Below are positions 37,838-50,820 of a stretch of DNA of 64,000 nt, one piece after another (position 1 is the first letter of the stretch; every line of letters starts with the position of its first letter). The translations under genes were made by a program, and so were the position numbers. This DNA is from Prosopocoilus inquinatus (lineage: Eukaryota > Arthropoda > Insecta > Coleoptera > Lucanidae): assembly GCA_036172665.1 (NCBI GenBank), contig JAYKNF010000046.1, forward strand, positions 77,001 to 141,000. Direction: 5' to 3'. Under the pieces are notes generated by a model. The model was given only the letters and a program-made list of their open reading frames with translations, did not search any database and was not told the DNA's origin.

Positions 37838-40790
37838 TCGTATCTCACATCAAAGTTACTGGAGTCCATCCAAACATCAAATAACATGATAGATAAGTAA
37901 GGATCGATTAGATACAGCACAGGAACAACGCCAATGCGAGTTGTTTCGTTTAAAACTATTTCCAGCTTCTGCTGCGTCCAAAAACTTTGTATCTCACATC
38001 AGAGTTACTGAAGTCCATCCAAACGTAAAATAACATGATAGAAGAGTAAGGTTCGATTAGATACATCACAGGAACAACGCTAATACGTCTTTCTTCGTTT
38101 AAAACTATTTCCAGCTCCTGCTGCGTCCGAGAACTTCGTATCTCACATCAGGGTTACTGGTGTCCATCGAAACGTCAAATAACATGATAGATAAATAAGG
38201 ATCGATTAGATACATCACAGGAACAACGCTAATGCGTGTTGTTTCATTTAAAACTATTTCTAGCATCAGCTGCGTCCGAGAACTTCGTATCTCACATCAA
38301 AGCTACTGGAGTCCATCGAAACGCGAAATAACATGATAGATGAGTAAGGATCGATTAGATACATCACAGGAACAACGCTAATGCGTGTTGTTTCGTTTAA
38401 AACTATTTCCAACTTCTGCTCCGTTCGAGAACTTCGTATCTCACATCAGGGTTACTGGAGTCCATTCAAACGTCAAATAACATGATAGATGAGTAAGGAT
38501 CGATTAGATACATCACAGGAACAAAGCTAATATGTGTTGTTTCGTTTAAAACTATTTCCAGCTGCTGCTGCGTCCGAAAACGTCGTATCTCACATAAGAG
38601 TTACTGGAGTCCATCGAAACGTCAAATAACATAGTAGCTAAGTAAGGATCGATTAGATACATCACAGGAACAACGCTAATACGTGTTGTTTCGTTTAAAA
38701 CTATTTCCAGCTCCTGCTGCGTCCAAAAACTTTGTATCTCACATCAGAGTTACTGGAGTCCATCCAAACGTAAAATAACATGATAGATGAGTAAGGATCG
38801 ATTAGATACATCACAGGAACAACGCTAATAAGTGTTGTTTCGTTTAAAACTATTTCCAGCTCCTGCTGCGCCCAAAAACTTCGTATCTCACATCAGAGTT
38901 ACTAGAATCCATCGAAACGTCAAATAACATGATAGATAAATAAGGATCGATTAGATACATCACAGGAACAACGCTAATGCGTGTTGTTTCATTTAAAACT
39001 ATTTCCAGCATCTGCTGCGTCCGAGAACTTCGTATCTCTCATCAGGGTTACTGGAGTCCATCCAAACGTCAAATAACATAGTAGCTAAGTAAGGATCGAT
39101 TAGATACATCACAGGAACAACGCTAAAACGTGTTGCTTCGTTTAAAACTATTTCCAGCTTCTGCTGCGTCCGAGAACTTCGTATCTCACATCAGGGTTAC
39201 TGGAGTCCATCCAAACGTCAAATAACATGATAGATAAGTAAGGATCGATTAGATACAACACAGGAACAACGCCAATGCGAGTTGTTTCGTTTAAAACTAT
39301 TTCCAGTTTCTGCTGCGTCCGAAAATTTCGTATCTCACATCAAAGTTACTGGAGTCCATTCAAACGTCAAATAACATGATAGATGAGTAAGGATCGATTA
39401 GATACATCACAGGAACAACGCTAATACGTGTTGTTTCGTTTAAAACTATTTCCAGCTCCTGCTGCGTCCAAAAACTTTGTATCTCACATCAGACTTACTA
39501 GACTCCATCGAAACCTCAAATAACATGATAGATGAGTAAGGATCGATTAGATACATCACAAGAACAACGCTAATGCGTGTTGTTTCGTTTAAAACTATTT
39601 CCAGCTTCTGCTGCGTCCGAAAATTTCGTATCTCACATCAGAGTTACTGGAGTCCATCTAAACTTCAAATAGCATAGTAGATAAGTAAGGATCGATTAGA
39701 TACATCACAGGAACAACGCTAATACGTCTTGTTTCGTTCAAAACTATTTCCAGCTTCTGCTGCGTCCAAAAACTTTGTATCTCACATCAGAGTTACTGGA
39801 GTCCATCCAAACGTCAAATAACATGATAGATAAGTAAGGATCGATTAGATACATCACAGGAACAACGCTAATGCGTGTTGTTTCGTTTAAAACTATTTCC
39901 ACCTTCTGCTGCGTCCGAAAATTTCGTATCTCACATCAGAGTTACTGGAGTCCATCGAAACGTCAAACAACATAGTAGATAAGTAAGGATCAATTAGATA
40001 CATCACAGGAACAACGCTAATACGTGTTGTTTCGTTCAAAACTATTTCCAGCTTCTGCTGCGTCCGAGAACTTTGTATCTCACATCAGAGTTACTGAAGT
40101 CCATCCAAACGTAAAATAACATGATAGATGAGTAAGGATCGATTACATACATCACAGGAACAACGCTAATACGTGTTGTTTCGTTTAAAACTATTTCCAG
40201 TTTCTGCTGCGTCCGAAAACGTCGTATCTCACATCATAGTTACTGGAGTCCATCGAAACGTCAAATAACATGATAGATAAGTAAGGATCGATAAGATACA
40301 GCACAGGGACAACGCTAATACGTGTTGTTTCGTTTAAAACTATTTCCAGCTCCTGCTGCATCCAAAAACTTTGTATCTCACATCAGACTTACTGGAGTCC
40401 ATCCAAACGTCAAATAACATGTTAGATAAGTAAGAATCGTTTAGATACATCACAGGAACAACGCTAATACGTGTTGTTTCGTTCAAAACTATTTCCAGCT
40501 TCTGCTGCGTCCGAGAACTATGTATCTCACATCAGAGTTACTGGAGTCCATTCAAACGTCAAATAACATGATAGATGAGTAAGGATCGATTAGATACATC
40601 ACAGGAACAACGCTAATACGTGTTGTTTCGTTTAAAACTATTTCCAGCTCTTGCTGCGTCCAAAAACTTCGTATCTCACATCAGAATTACTAAAGTCCAT
40701 CGAAAAGTCAAATAACATGATAGATGAGTAAGGATCGATCACAAGGAACAACGCTAATGCGTGTTGTTTCGTTTAAAACTATTTCCAGCT
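37838..40790 (-). repeat. Mixed-order stretch of the - array
   Basis: This is plain satellite with no gene. Short parts resemble other blocks: about 38,880-39,060 resembles 36,970-37,150, and 39,580-40,180 resembles 30,860-31,610 without its 1-bp and 2-bp insertions. Near 40,740 one unit reads GGATCGATCACAAGGAAC where normal units read GGATCGATTAGATACATCACAGGAAC, a net loss of 8 bp. The order of variants is not repeated as a whole elsewhere. Confidence 0.75.
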
Positions 40791-43369
40791 TCTGCTGCGT
40801 CCGAAAATTTCTTATGTCACATCATAGTTACTGGAGTCCATCGAAACGTCAAATAACATAGTAGATAAGTAAGGATCGATTAGATACATCACAGGAACAA
40901 CGCTAATACGTGTTGTCTCGTTCAAAACTATTTCCAGCTTCTGCTGCGTCCGAAATCTTTGTATCTCACATCAGAGTTCCTGGAGTCCATCCAAACGTCA
41001 AATAACATGATAGATGAGTAAGGATCGATTAGATACCTCACAGGAACAACGCTAATACGTGTTGTTTCGTTTAAAACTATTTCCAGCTTCTGCTGCGTCC
41101 GAAAACGTCGTATCTCACATCAGAGTTACTGGAGTCAATCGAAATGTCAAATAACATGATAGATAAGTAAGGATCAACGCTAATGCGAGTTGTTTCGTTT
41201 AAAACTATTTCCAGCTCCTGCTGCGTCCAAAAACTTTGTATCTCACATCAGACTTACTGGAGTCCATCCAAACGTCAAATAACATGTTAGATGATCGTTT
41301 ATTTACATCACAGGAACAACGCTAATACGTGTTGTTTCGTTCAAAACTATTTCCAGCTTCTGCTGCGTCCGAGAACTTTGTATCTCACATCAGAGTTACT
41401 GGAGTCCATCCAAACGTCAAATAACATGATAGATGAGTAAGGATCGATTAGATACATCACAGGAACAACGCTAATACGTGTTGTTTCATTTAAAACTATT
41501 TCCAGCTCCTGCTGCGTCCAAAAACTTCGTATCTCACATCAGAATTACTAGAGTCCATCGAAACGTCAAATAACATAGTAGCTAAGTAAGGATCGATTAG
41601 ATACATCACAGGAACAACGCTAAAACGTGTTGTTTCGTTCAAAACTATTTCCAGCTTCTGCTGCGTCCGAAATCTCTGTATCTCACATCAGAGTTACTGG
41701 AGTCCGTCCAAACGTCAAATAACATGATAGATGAGTAAGGATCGATTAGATACATCACAGGAACAACGCTAATATGTGTTGTTTCGTTTAAAACTATTTC
41801 CAGATGCTGCTGCGTCCGAAAACGTCGTATATCACATCAGAGTTACTGGAGTCCATCGATATGTCAAATAACATGATAGATAAGTAAGGATCGATTAGAT
41901 ACAGCACAGGAACAACGCTAATGCGAGTTGTTTCGTTTAAAACTATTTCTAGCTTCAGCTGCGTCCGAGAACTTTGTATCTCACATCAGAGTTACTGAAG
42001 TCCATCCAAACGTCAAATAACATTATAGATGAGTAAGTATCGATTAGATACATCACAGGAACAACGATAATATGTGTTGTTTCATTTAAAACTATTTCCA
42101 GCTGCTGCTGCGTCCGAAAACTTCGTATCTCACATCAGAGTTACTGGAGTATATCGAAATGTCAAATAACATGATAGATAAGTAAGGATCGATTAGATAC
42201 AGCACAGGAACAACGCTAATGCGTGTTGTTTCGTTTAAAACTATTTCCAGCTTCTGCTGCGTCCGAAAACTTTGTATCTCACATCAGAGTTACTGGAGTC
42301 CATCCAAACGTCAAATAACATGATAGATGAGTAAGGATCGATTAGATACATCACAGGAACAACGCTAATGCGTGTTGTTTCGTTTAAAACTATTTCCAGC
42401 TTCTGCTGCGTCCGAAAATTTCGTATCTCACATCAAAGTTACTGGAGTCCATCGGAACGCCAAATAACATTATAGATGAGTAAGGATCGATTAGATACAT
42501 CACAGGAACAACGCTAATGTGTGTTGTTTCGTTTAAAACTATTTCCAGCTTCTGCTGCGTCCGAGAACTTCGTATCTCACATCAGGGTTACTGGAGTCCA
42601 TCCAAAAGTCAAATAACATGATAGATGAGTAAGGATCGATTAGATACATCACAGGAACAACGCTAATACGTGTTGTTTCGTTTAAAACTATTTAAAACTT
42701 CTGCTGCGTCCGAGAACGTCGTATCTCACATCAGAGTTACTGGAGTCCATCCAAACGTCAAATAACATGATAGATGAGTAAGGATCGATTAGATACATCA
42801 CAGTAACAACGCTAATACGTGTTATTTCGTTTAAAACTATTTCCAGCTCTTGCTCCGTCCAAAAACTTCGTATCTCACATCAGAATTACTAGAGTTCATC
42901 GAAACGTCAAATAACATGATAGATGAGTAAGGATCGATTAGATGCATCACAGGAACAACGCTAATACGTGTTGTTTCGTTTAAAACTATTTCCAGTTTCT
43001 GCTGCGTCCGAAAACGTATCTCACATCAAAGTTACTGGAGTCCATCGAAACGTCAAATAACATAGTAGCTAAGTAAGGATCGATTAGATACATCACAGGA
43101 ACAACGCTAAAACGTGTTGTTTCGTTCAAAACTATTTCCAGCTTCTGCTGCGTCCGAAAACGTCGTATCTCACATCAGAGTTACTGGAGTCCATCGAAAT
43201 GTCAAATAACATGATAGATAAGTAAGGATCGATTAGATACAGCACAGGAACAACGCTAATGCGAGTTGTTTCGTTTAAAACTATTTCTAGCTTCAGCTGC
43301 GTCCGAGAACTTCGTATCTCACATCAAAGTTACTGGAGTCCATCGAAACGCCAAATAACATGATAGATG
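40791..43369 (-). repeat. Nested block R5, copy A
   Basis: This is the first of four related copies. Diagnostic marks and their positions in copies A, B, C and D: TTCTTATGTCACATCATAG at 40,809, 46,741, 50,882 and 58,009; TGTTGTCTCGTTC at 40,911, 46,843, 50,984 and 58,111; a 21-bp deletion (GGATCAACGCTAATGCG) ending 41,175, 47,107, 51,248 and 58,375; a 7-bp deletion (TTAGATGATCGTTTATTTAC) at 41,287, 47,219, 51,360 and 58,487; a 3-bp deletion (GAAAACGTATCTC) at 43,010, 49,389, 53,381 and 60,657. A is shorter than B by three units between the last two marks (offset grows from 5,932 to 6,379). Confidence 0.85.
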
Positions 43370-45977
43370 AGCAAGGATCGATTAGAAACATCACAGGAAC
43401 AACGCTAATACGTGTTGTTTCGTTTAAAACTATTTCCAGCTTCTGCTGCGTCCGAAAACGTCGTATCTCACATCAAAGTTACTGGAGTCAATCGAAACGT
43501 CAAATAACATAGTAGCTAAGTAAGGATCGATTAGATACATCACAGGAACAACGCTAATACGTGTTGCTTCGTTTAAAACTATTTCCAGTTTCTGCTGCGT
43601 CCGAGAACTTCGTATCTCACATCAGGGTTAATGGAATCCATCGAAACGTCAAAAAACATGATAGATAAGTAATTATCGATTAGATACAGCACAGGAACAA
43701 CGCTAATGCGTGTTGTTTCGTTTAGAACTATTTCAAGCTTCTGCTGCGTCCGAGAACTTTGTATCTCAAATCAGAGTTACTGGAGTCCATCCAAACGTAA
43801 AATAACAAGATAGATGAGTAAGGATCGATTAGATACATCACAGGAACAACGCTAATACGTGTTGTTTCGTTTAAAACTATTTCCAGCTTCTGCTGCGTCC
43901 GAAAACGTCTTATCTCACATCAGAGTTACTGGAGTCCATTCAAACGTCAAATAACATGATAGACGAGTAAGGATCGATTAGATACATCACAGGAACAACG
44001 CCAATGCGTGTTGTTTCGTTTAAAACTATTTCCAGCTCCTGCTGCGTCCAAAAACTTTGTATCTCACATCAGACTTACTGGAGTCCATCCAAACGTCAAA
44101 TAACATGTTAGATAAGTAAGGATCGTTTAGATACATCACAGGAACAACGCTAATACGTGTTGTTTCGTTCAAAACTATTTCCACCTTCTGCTGCGTCCGA
44201 GAACTTTGTATCTCACATCAGAGTTACTGGAGTCCATCCAAACGTCAAATAACATGATAGATGAGTAAGGATCGATTAGATACATCACAGGAACAACGCT
44301 AATACGTGTTGTTTCATTTAAAACTATTTCCAGCTCCTGCTGCGTCCAAAAACTTCGTATCTCACATCAGAATTACTAGAGTCCATCGAAACGTCAAATA
44401 ACATGATAGATGAGTAAGGATCGATTAGATACATCACAGGAACAACGCTAATGCGTGTTGTTTCGTTTAAAACTATTTCCAGCTCCTGCTGCGTCCAAAA
44501 ACTTTGTATATCACATCAGACTTACTGGAGTCCATCCAAACGTCAAATAACATGTTAGATAAGTAAGGATCGTTTAGATACATCACAGGAACAACGCTAA
44601 TACGTGTTGTTTCGTTCAAAACTATTTCCAGCTTCTGCTGCGTCCGAGAACTTTGTATCTCACATCAGAGTTACTGGAGTCCATCCAAACGTCAAATAAC
44701 ATGATAGATGAGTAAGGATCGATTAGATACATCACAGGAACAACGCTAATACGTGTTGTTTCGTTTAAAACTATTTCCAGCTCCTGCTGCATCCAAAAAC
44801 TTTGTATCTCACATCAGACTTACTAGAGTCCATCGAAACGTCAAATAACATAGTAGCTAAGTAAGGATCGATTAGATACATCACAGGAACAACGCCAATG
44901 CGTGTTGTTTCGTTTAAAATTATTTCCAGCTTCTGCTGCGTCCGAAAACGTCGTATCTCACATCAGAGTTACTGGAGTCCATCGAAACTTCAAATAACAT
45001 GATAGATAAGTAAGGATCGATTAGATACAGCACAGAAACAACGCTAATACGTGTTGTTTCGTTTAAAACTATTTCCAGCTCCTGCTGCGTCCAAAAACTT
45101 TGTATCTCACATCAGATTTACTAGACTCCATCGAAACCTCAAATAACATGATAGATCAGTAAGGATCGATTAGATACATCACAGGAACAACGCTAATGCG
45201 TGTTGTTTCGTTTAAAACTATTTCCAGCTTCTGCTGCGTCCGAAAATTTCGTATCTCACATCAGAGTTACTGGAGTCCATCTAAACTTCAAATAGCATAG
45301 TAGATAAGCAAGGATCGATTAGATACATCACAGGAACAACGCTAATACGTCTTGTTTCGTTCAAAACTATTTCCAGCTTCTGCTGCGTAAAAAAACTTTG
45401 TATCTCACATCAGAGTTACTGGAGTCCATCCAAACGTAAAATAACATGATAGATGAGTAAGGATCGATTAGATACATCACAGGAACAACGCTAATGCGTG
45501 TTGTTTCATTTAAAACTATTTCCAGCTTCTGCTGCGTGCGAGAACTTCTTATCTCACATCAGGGTTACTGGAGTCCATCCAAACGTCAAATAACATGATA
45601 GATAAGTAAGGATCGATTAGATACATCACAGGAACAACGCTTAATGCGTGTTGTTTCGTTTAAAACTATTTCCAGCTTCTGCTGCGTCCGAAAATTTCGT
45701 ATCTCACATCAGAGTTACTGGAGTCCATCGAAACGTGTCAAACAACATAGTAGATAAGTAAGGATCAATTAGATACATCACAGGAACAACGCTAATACGT
45801 GTTGTTTCGTTCAAAACTATTTCCAGCTTCTGCTGCGTCCGAGAACTTTGTATCTCACATCAGAGTTACTGAAGTCCATCCAAACGTAAAATAACATGAT
45901 AGATGAGTAAGGATCGATTACATACATCACAGGAACAACGCTAATACGTGTTGTTTCGTTTAAAACTATTTCCAGCT
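43370..45977 (-). repeat. Block R3, copy 2
   Basis: It matches 29,033-31,640 (offset 14,337) and 53,741-56,361 (offset 10,371). It follows copy A of the nested block directly, and its right end overlaps the start of the 5.0 kb pair described next. One unit near 45,388 reads CTGCGTAAAAAAAC where the other copies read CTGCGTCCAAAAAC, a private difference. Confidence 0.85.
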
Positions 45978-48900
45978 TCTGCTGCGTCCGAAAATTTCTT
46001 ATGTCACATCATAGTTACTGGAGTCCATCGAAACGTCAAATAACATGATAGATAAGTAAGGATCGATAAGATACAGCACAGGGACAACGCTAATACGTGT
46101 TGTTTCGTTTAAAACTATTTCCAGCTCCTGCTGCATCCAAAAACTTTGTATCTCACATCAGACTTACTGGAGTCCATCCAAACGTCAAATAACATGTTAG
46201 ATAAGTAAGAATCGTTTAGATACATCACAGGAACAACGCTAATACGTGTTGTTTCGTTCAAAACTATTTCCAGCTTCTGCTGCGTCCGAGAACTATGTAT
46301 CTCACATCAGAGTTACTGGAGTCCATTCAAACGTCAAATAACATGATAGATGAGTAAGGATCGATTAGATACATCACAGGAACAACGCTAATACGTGTTG
46401 TTTCGTTTAAAACTATTTCCAGCTCTTGCTGCGTCCAAAAACTTCGTATCTCACATCAGAATTACTAAAGTCCATCGAAAAGTCAAATAACATGATAGAT
46501 GAGTAAGGATCGATTAGATACATCACAGGAACAACGCTAATGCGTGTTGTTTCGTTTAAAACTATTTCTAGCTTCAGCTGCGTCCGAGAGCTTCGTAACT
46601 CACATCAAAGTGTCTGGAGTCCATCGAAACGCCAAATAACATGATAGATGAGTAAGGATCGATTAGATACATCACAGGAACAACGCTAATGCGTGTTGTT
46701 TCGTTTAAAACTATTTCCAGCTTCTGCTGCGTCCGAAAATTTCTTATGTCACATCATAGTTACTGGAGTCCATCGAAACGTCAAATAACATAGTAGATAA
46801 GTAAGGATCGATTAGATACATCACAGGAACAACGCTAATACGTGTTGTCTCGTTCAAAACTATTTCCAGCTTCTGCTGCGTCCGAAATCTTTGTATCTCA
46901 CATCAGAGTTCCTGGAGTCCATCCAAACGTCAAATAACATGATAGATGAGTAAGGATCGATTAGATACCTCACAGGAACAACGCTAATACGTGTTGTTTC
47001 GTTTAAAACTATTTCCAGCTTCTGCTGCGTCCGAAAACGTCGTATCTCACATCAGAGTTACTGGAGTCAATCGAAATGTCAAATAACATGATAGATAAGT
47101 AAGGATCAACGCTAATGCGAGTTGTTTCGTTTAAAACTATTTCCAGCTCCTGCTGCGTCCAAAAACTTTGTATCTCACATCAGACTTACTGGAGTCCATC
47201 CAAACGTCAAATAACATGTTAGATGATCGTTTATTTACATCACAGGAACAACGCTAATACGTGTTGTTTCGTTCAAAACTATTTCCAGCTTCTGCTGCGT
47301 CCGAGAACTTTGTATCTCACATCAGAGTTACTGGAGTCCATCCAAACGTCAAATAACATGATAGATGAGTAAGGATCGATTAGATACATCACAGGAACAA
47401 CGCTAATACGTGTTGTTTCATTTAAAACTATTTCCAGCTCCTGCTGCGTCCAAAAACTTCGTATCTCACATCAGAATTACTAGAGTCCATCGAAACGTCA
47501 AATAACATGATAGATGAGTAAGGATCGATTAGATACATCACAGGAACAACGCTAATGCGTGTTGTTTCGTTTAAAACTATTTCCAGCTCCTGCTGCGTCC
47601 AAAAACTTTGTATCTCACATCAGATTTACTGGAGTCCATCCAAACGTCAAATAACATGTTAGATAAGTAAGGATCGATTAGATACATCACAGGAACAACG
47701 CTAAAACGTGTTGTTTCGTTCAAAACTATTTCCAGCTTCTGCTGCGTCCGAAAACGTCGTATCTCACATCAAAGTTACTGGAGTCCATCGAAACGTCAAA
47801 TAACATAGTAGCTAAGTAAGGATCGATTAGATACATCACAGGAACAACGCTAAAACGTGTTGTTTCGTTCAAAACTATTTCCAGCTTCTGCTGCGTCCGA
47901 AATCTCTGTATCTCACATCAGAGTTACTGGAGTCCGTCCAAACGTCAAATAACATGATAGATGAGTAAGGATCGATTAGATACATCACAGGAACAACGCT
48001 AATATGTGTTGTTTCGTTTAAAACTATTTCCAGATGCTGCTGCGTCCGAAAACGTCGTATATCACATCAGAGTTACTGGAGTCCATCGATATGTCAAATA
48101 ACATGATAGATAAGTAAGGATCGATTAGATACAGCACAGGAACAACGCTAATGCGAGTTGTTTCGTTTAAAGCTATTTCTAGCTTCAGCTGCGTCCGAGA
48201 ACTTTGTATCTCACATCAGAGTTACTGAAGTCCATCCAAACGTCAAATAACATTATAGATGAGTAAGTATCGATTAGATACATCACAGGAACAACGATAA
48301 TATGTGTTGTTTCGTTTAAAACTATTTCCAGCTGCTGCTGCGTCCGAAAACTTCGTATCTCACATCAGAGTTACTGGAGTATATCGAAATGTCAAATAAC
48401 ATGATAGATAAGTAAGGATCGATTAGATACAGCACAGGAACAACGCTAATGCGTGTTGTTTCGTTTAAAACTATTTCCAGCTTCTGCTGCGTCCGAAAAT
48501 TTCGTATCTCACATTAGAGTTACTGGAGTCCATCGAAACGTCAAATAACATGATAGATGAGTAAGGATCGATTAGATACATCACAGGAACAACGCTAATG
48601 CGTGTTGTTTCGTTTAAAACTATTTCCAGCTTCTGCTGCGTCCGAAAACTTTGTATCTCACATCAGAGTTACTGGAGTCCATCCAAACGTCAAATAACAT
48701 GATAGATGAGTAAGGATCGATTAGATACATCACAGGAACAACGCTAATGCGTGTTGTTTCGTTTAAAACTATTTCCAGCTTCTGCTGCGTCCGAAAATTT
48801 CGTATCTCACATCAAAGTTACTGGAGTCCATCGGAACGCCAAATAACATTATAGATGAGTAAGGATCGATTAGATACATCACAGGAACAACGCTAATGTG

Positions 48901-50177
48901 TGTTGTTTCGTTTAAAACTATTTCCAGCTTCTGCTGCGTCCGAGAACTTCGTATCTCACATCAGGGTTACTGGAGTCCATCCAAAAGTCAAATAACATGA
49001 TAGATGAGTAAGGATCGATTAGATACATCACAGGAACAACGCTAATACGTGTTGTTTCGTTTAAAACTATTTAAAACTTCTGCTGCGTCCGAGAACGTCG
49101 TATCTCACATCAGAGTTACTGGAGTCCATCCAAACGTCAAATAACATGATAGATGAGTAAGGATCGATTAGATACATCACAGTAACAACGCTAATACGTG
49201 TTATTTCGTTTAAAACTATTTCCAGCTCTTGCTCCGTCCAAAAACTTCGTATCTCACATCAGAATTACTAGAGTTCATCGAAACGTCAAATAACATGATA
49301 GATGAGTAAGGATCGATTAGATGCATCACAGGAACAACGCTAATACGTGTTGTTTCGTTTAAAACTATTTCCAGTTTCTGCTGCGTCCGAAAACGTATCT
49401 CACATCAAAGTTACTGGAGTCCATCGAAACGTCAAATAACATAGTAGCTAAGTAAGGATCGATTAGATACATCACAGGAACAACGCTAAAACGTGTTGTT
49501 TCGTTCAAAACTATTTCCAGCTTCTGCTGCGTCCGAAAACGTCGTATCTCACATCAGAGTTACTGGAGTCCATCGAAATGTCAAATAACATGATAGATAA
49601 GTAAGGATCGATTAGATACAGCACAGGAACAACGCTAATGCGAGTTGTTTCGTTTAAAACTATTTCTAGCTTCAGCTGCGTCCGAGAACTTCGTATCTCA
49701 CATCAAAGTTACTGGAGTCCATCGAAACGCCAAATAACATGATAGATGAGCAAGGATAGATTAGATACATCACAGAAACAACGCTAATACGTGTTGTTTC
49801 GTTTAAAACTATTTCCAGCTTCTGCTGCGTCCGAAAACGTCGTAACTCACATCAAAGTTACTGGAGTCAATCGAAACGTCAAATAACATAGTAGCTAAGT
49901 AAGGATCGATTAGATACATCACAGGAACAACGCTAATACGTGTTGCTTCGTTTAAAACTATTTCCAGTTTCTGCTGCGTCCGAGAACTTCGTATCTCACA
50001 TCAGGGTTAATGGAATTCATCGAAACGTCAAAAAACATGATAGATAAGTAATTATCGATTAGATACAGCACAGGAACAACGCTAATGCGTGTTGTTTCGT
50101 TTAGAACTATTTCAAGCTTCTGCTGCGTCCGAGAACTTTGTATCTCAAATCAGAGTTACTGGAGTCCATCCAAACGT
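45160..50177 (-). repeat. 5.0 kb near-identical segment, copy 1 (contains nested block R5 copy B)
   Basis: It matches 56,428-61,445 at a single constant offset of 11,268 bp, confirmed at many marks: ACGCTTAATGCG, AAACGTGTCAAAC, GAAAAGTCAAATAAC (46,477 and 57,745), the R5 marks listed for copy A, and GATAAGTAATTATCG (50,043 and 61,311). Only scattered substitutions were noticed, for example TTCCAGCTTCTG at about 46,722 versus TTCCAGGTTCTG at 57,990. A constant offset over 5 kb means no net indel since duplication, so this is among the youngest large copies in the window. The matching stops at GTAAAATAAC (50,178) against GTCAAATAAC. Confidence 0.88.
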
Positions 50178-50820
50178 AAAATAACAAGATAGATGAGTAA
50201 GGATCGATTAGATACATCACAGGAACAACGCTAATACGTGTTGTTTCGTTTAAAACTATTTCCAGCTTCTGCTGCGTCCGAAAACGTCTTATCTCACATC
50301 AGAGTTACTGGAGTCCATTCAAACGTCAAATAACATGATAGACGAGTAAGGATCGATTAGATACATCACAGGAACAACGCCAATGCGTGTTGTTTCGTTT
50401 AAAACTATTTCCAGCTCCTGCTGCGTCCAAAAACTTTGTATCTCACATCAGACTTACTGGAGTCCATCCAAACGTCAAATAACATGTTAGATAAGTAAGG
50501 ATCGTTTAGATACATCACAGGAACAACGCTAATGCGTGTTGTTTCATTTAAAACTATTTCCAGCTTATGCTGCGTCCGAGAACTTCGTATCTCACATCAG
50601 GGTTACTGGAGTCCATCCAAACGTCAAATAACATGACAGATAAGTAAGGATCGATTAGATACAGCACAGGAACAACGCTAATGCGTGTTGTTTCGTTTAG
50701 AAATATTTCAAGCTTCTGCTGCGTCCGAGAACTTTGTATCTCACATCAGAGTTACTGGAGTCCGTCCAAACGTCAAATAACATAGTAGCTAAGTAGGGAT
50801 CGATTAGATACAGCACTGGA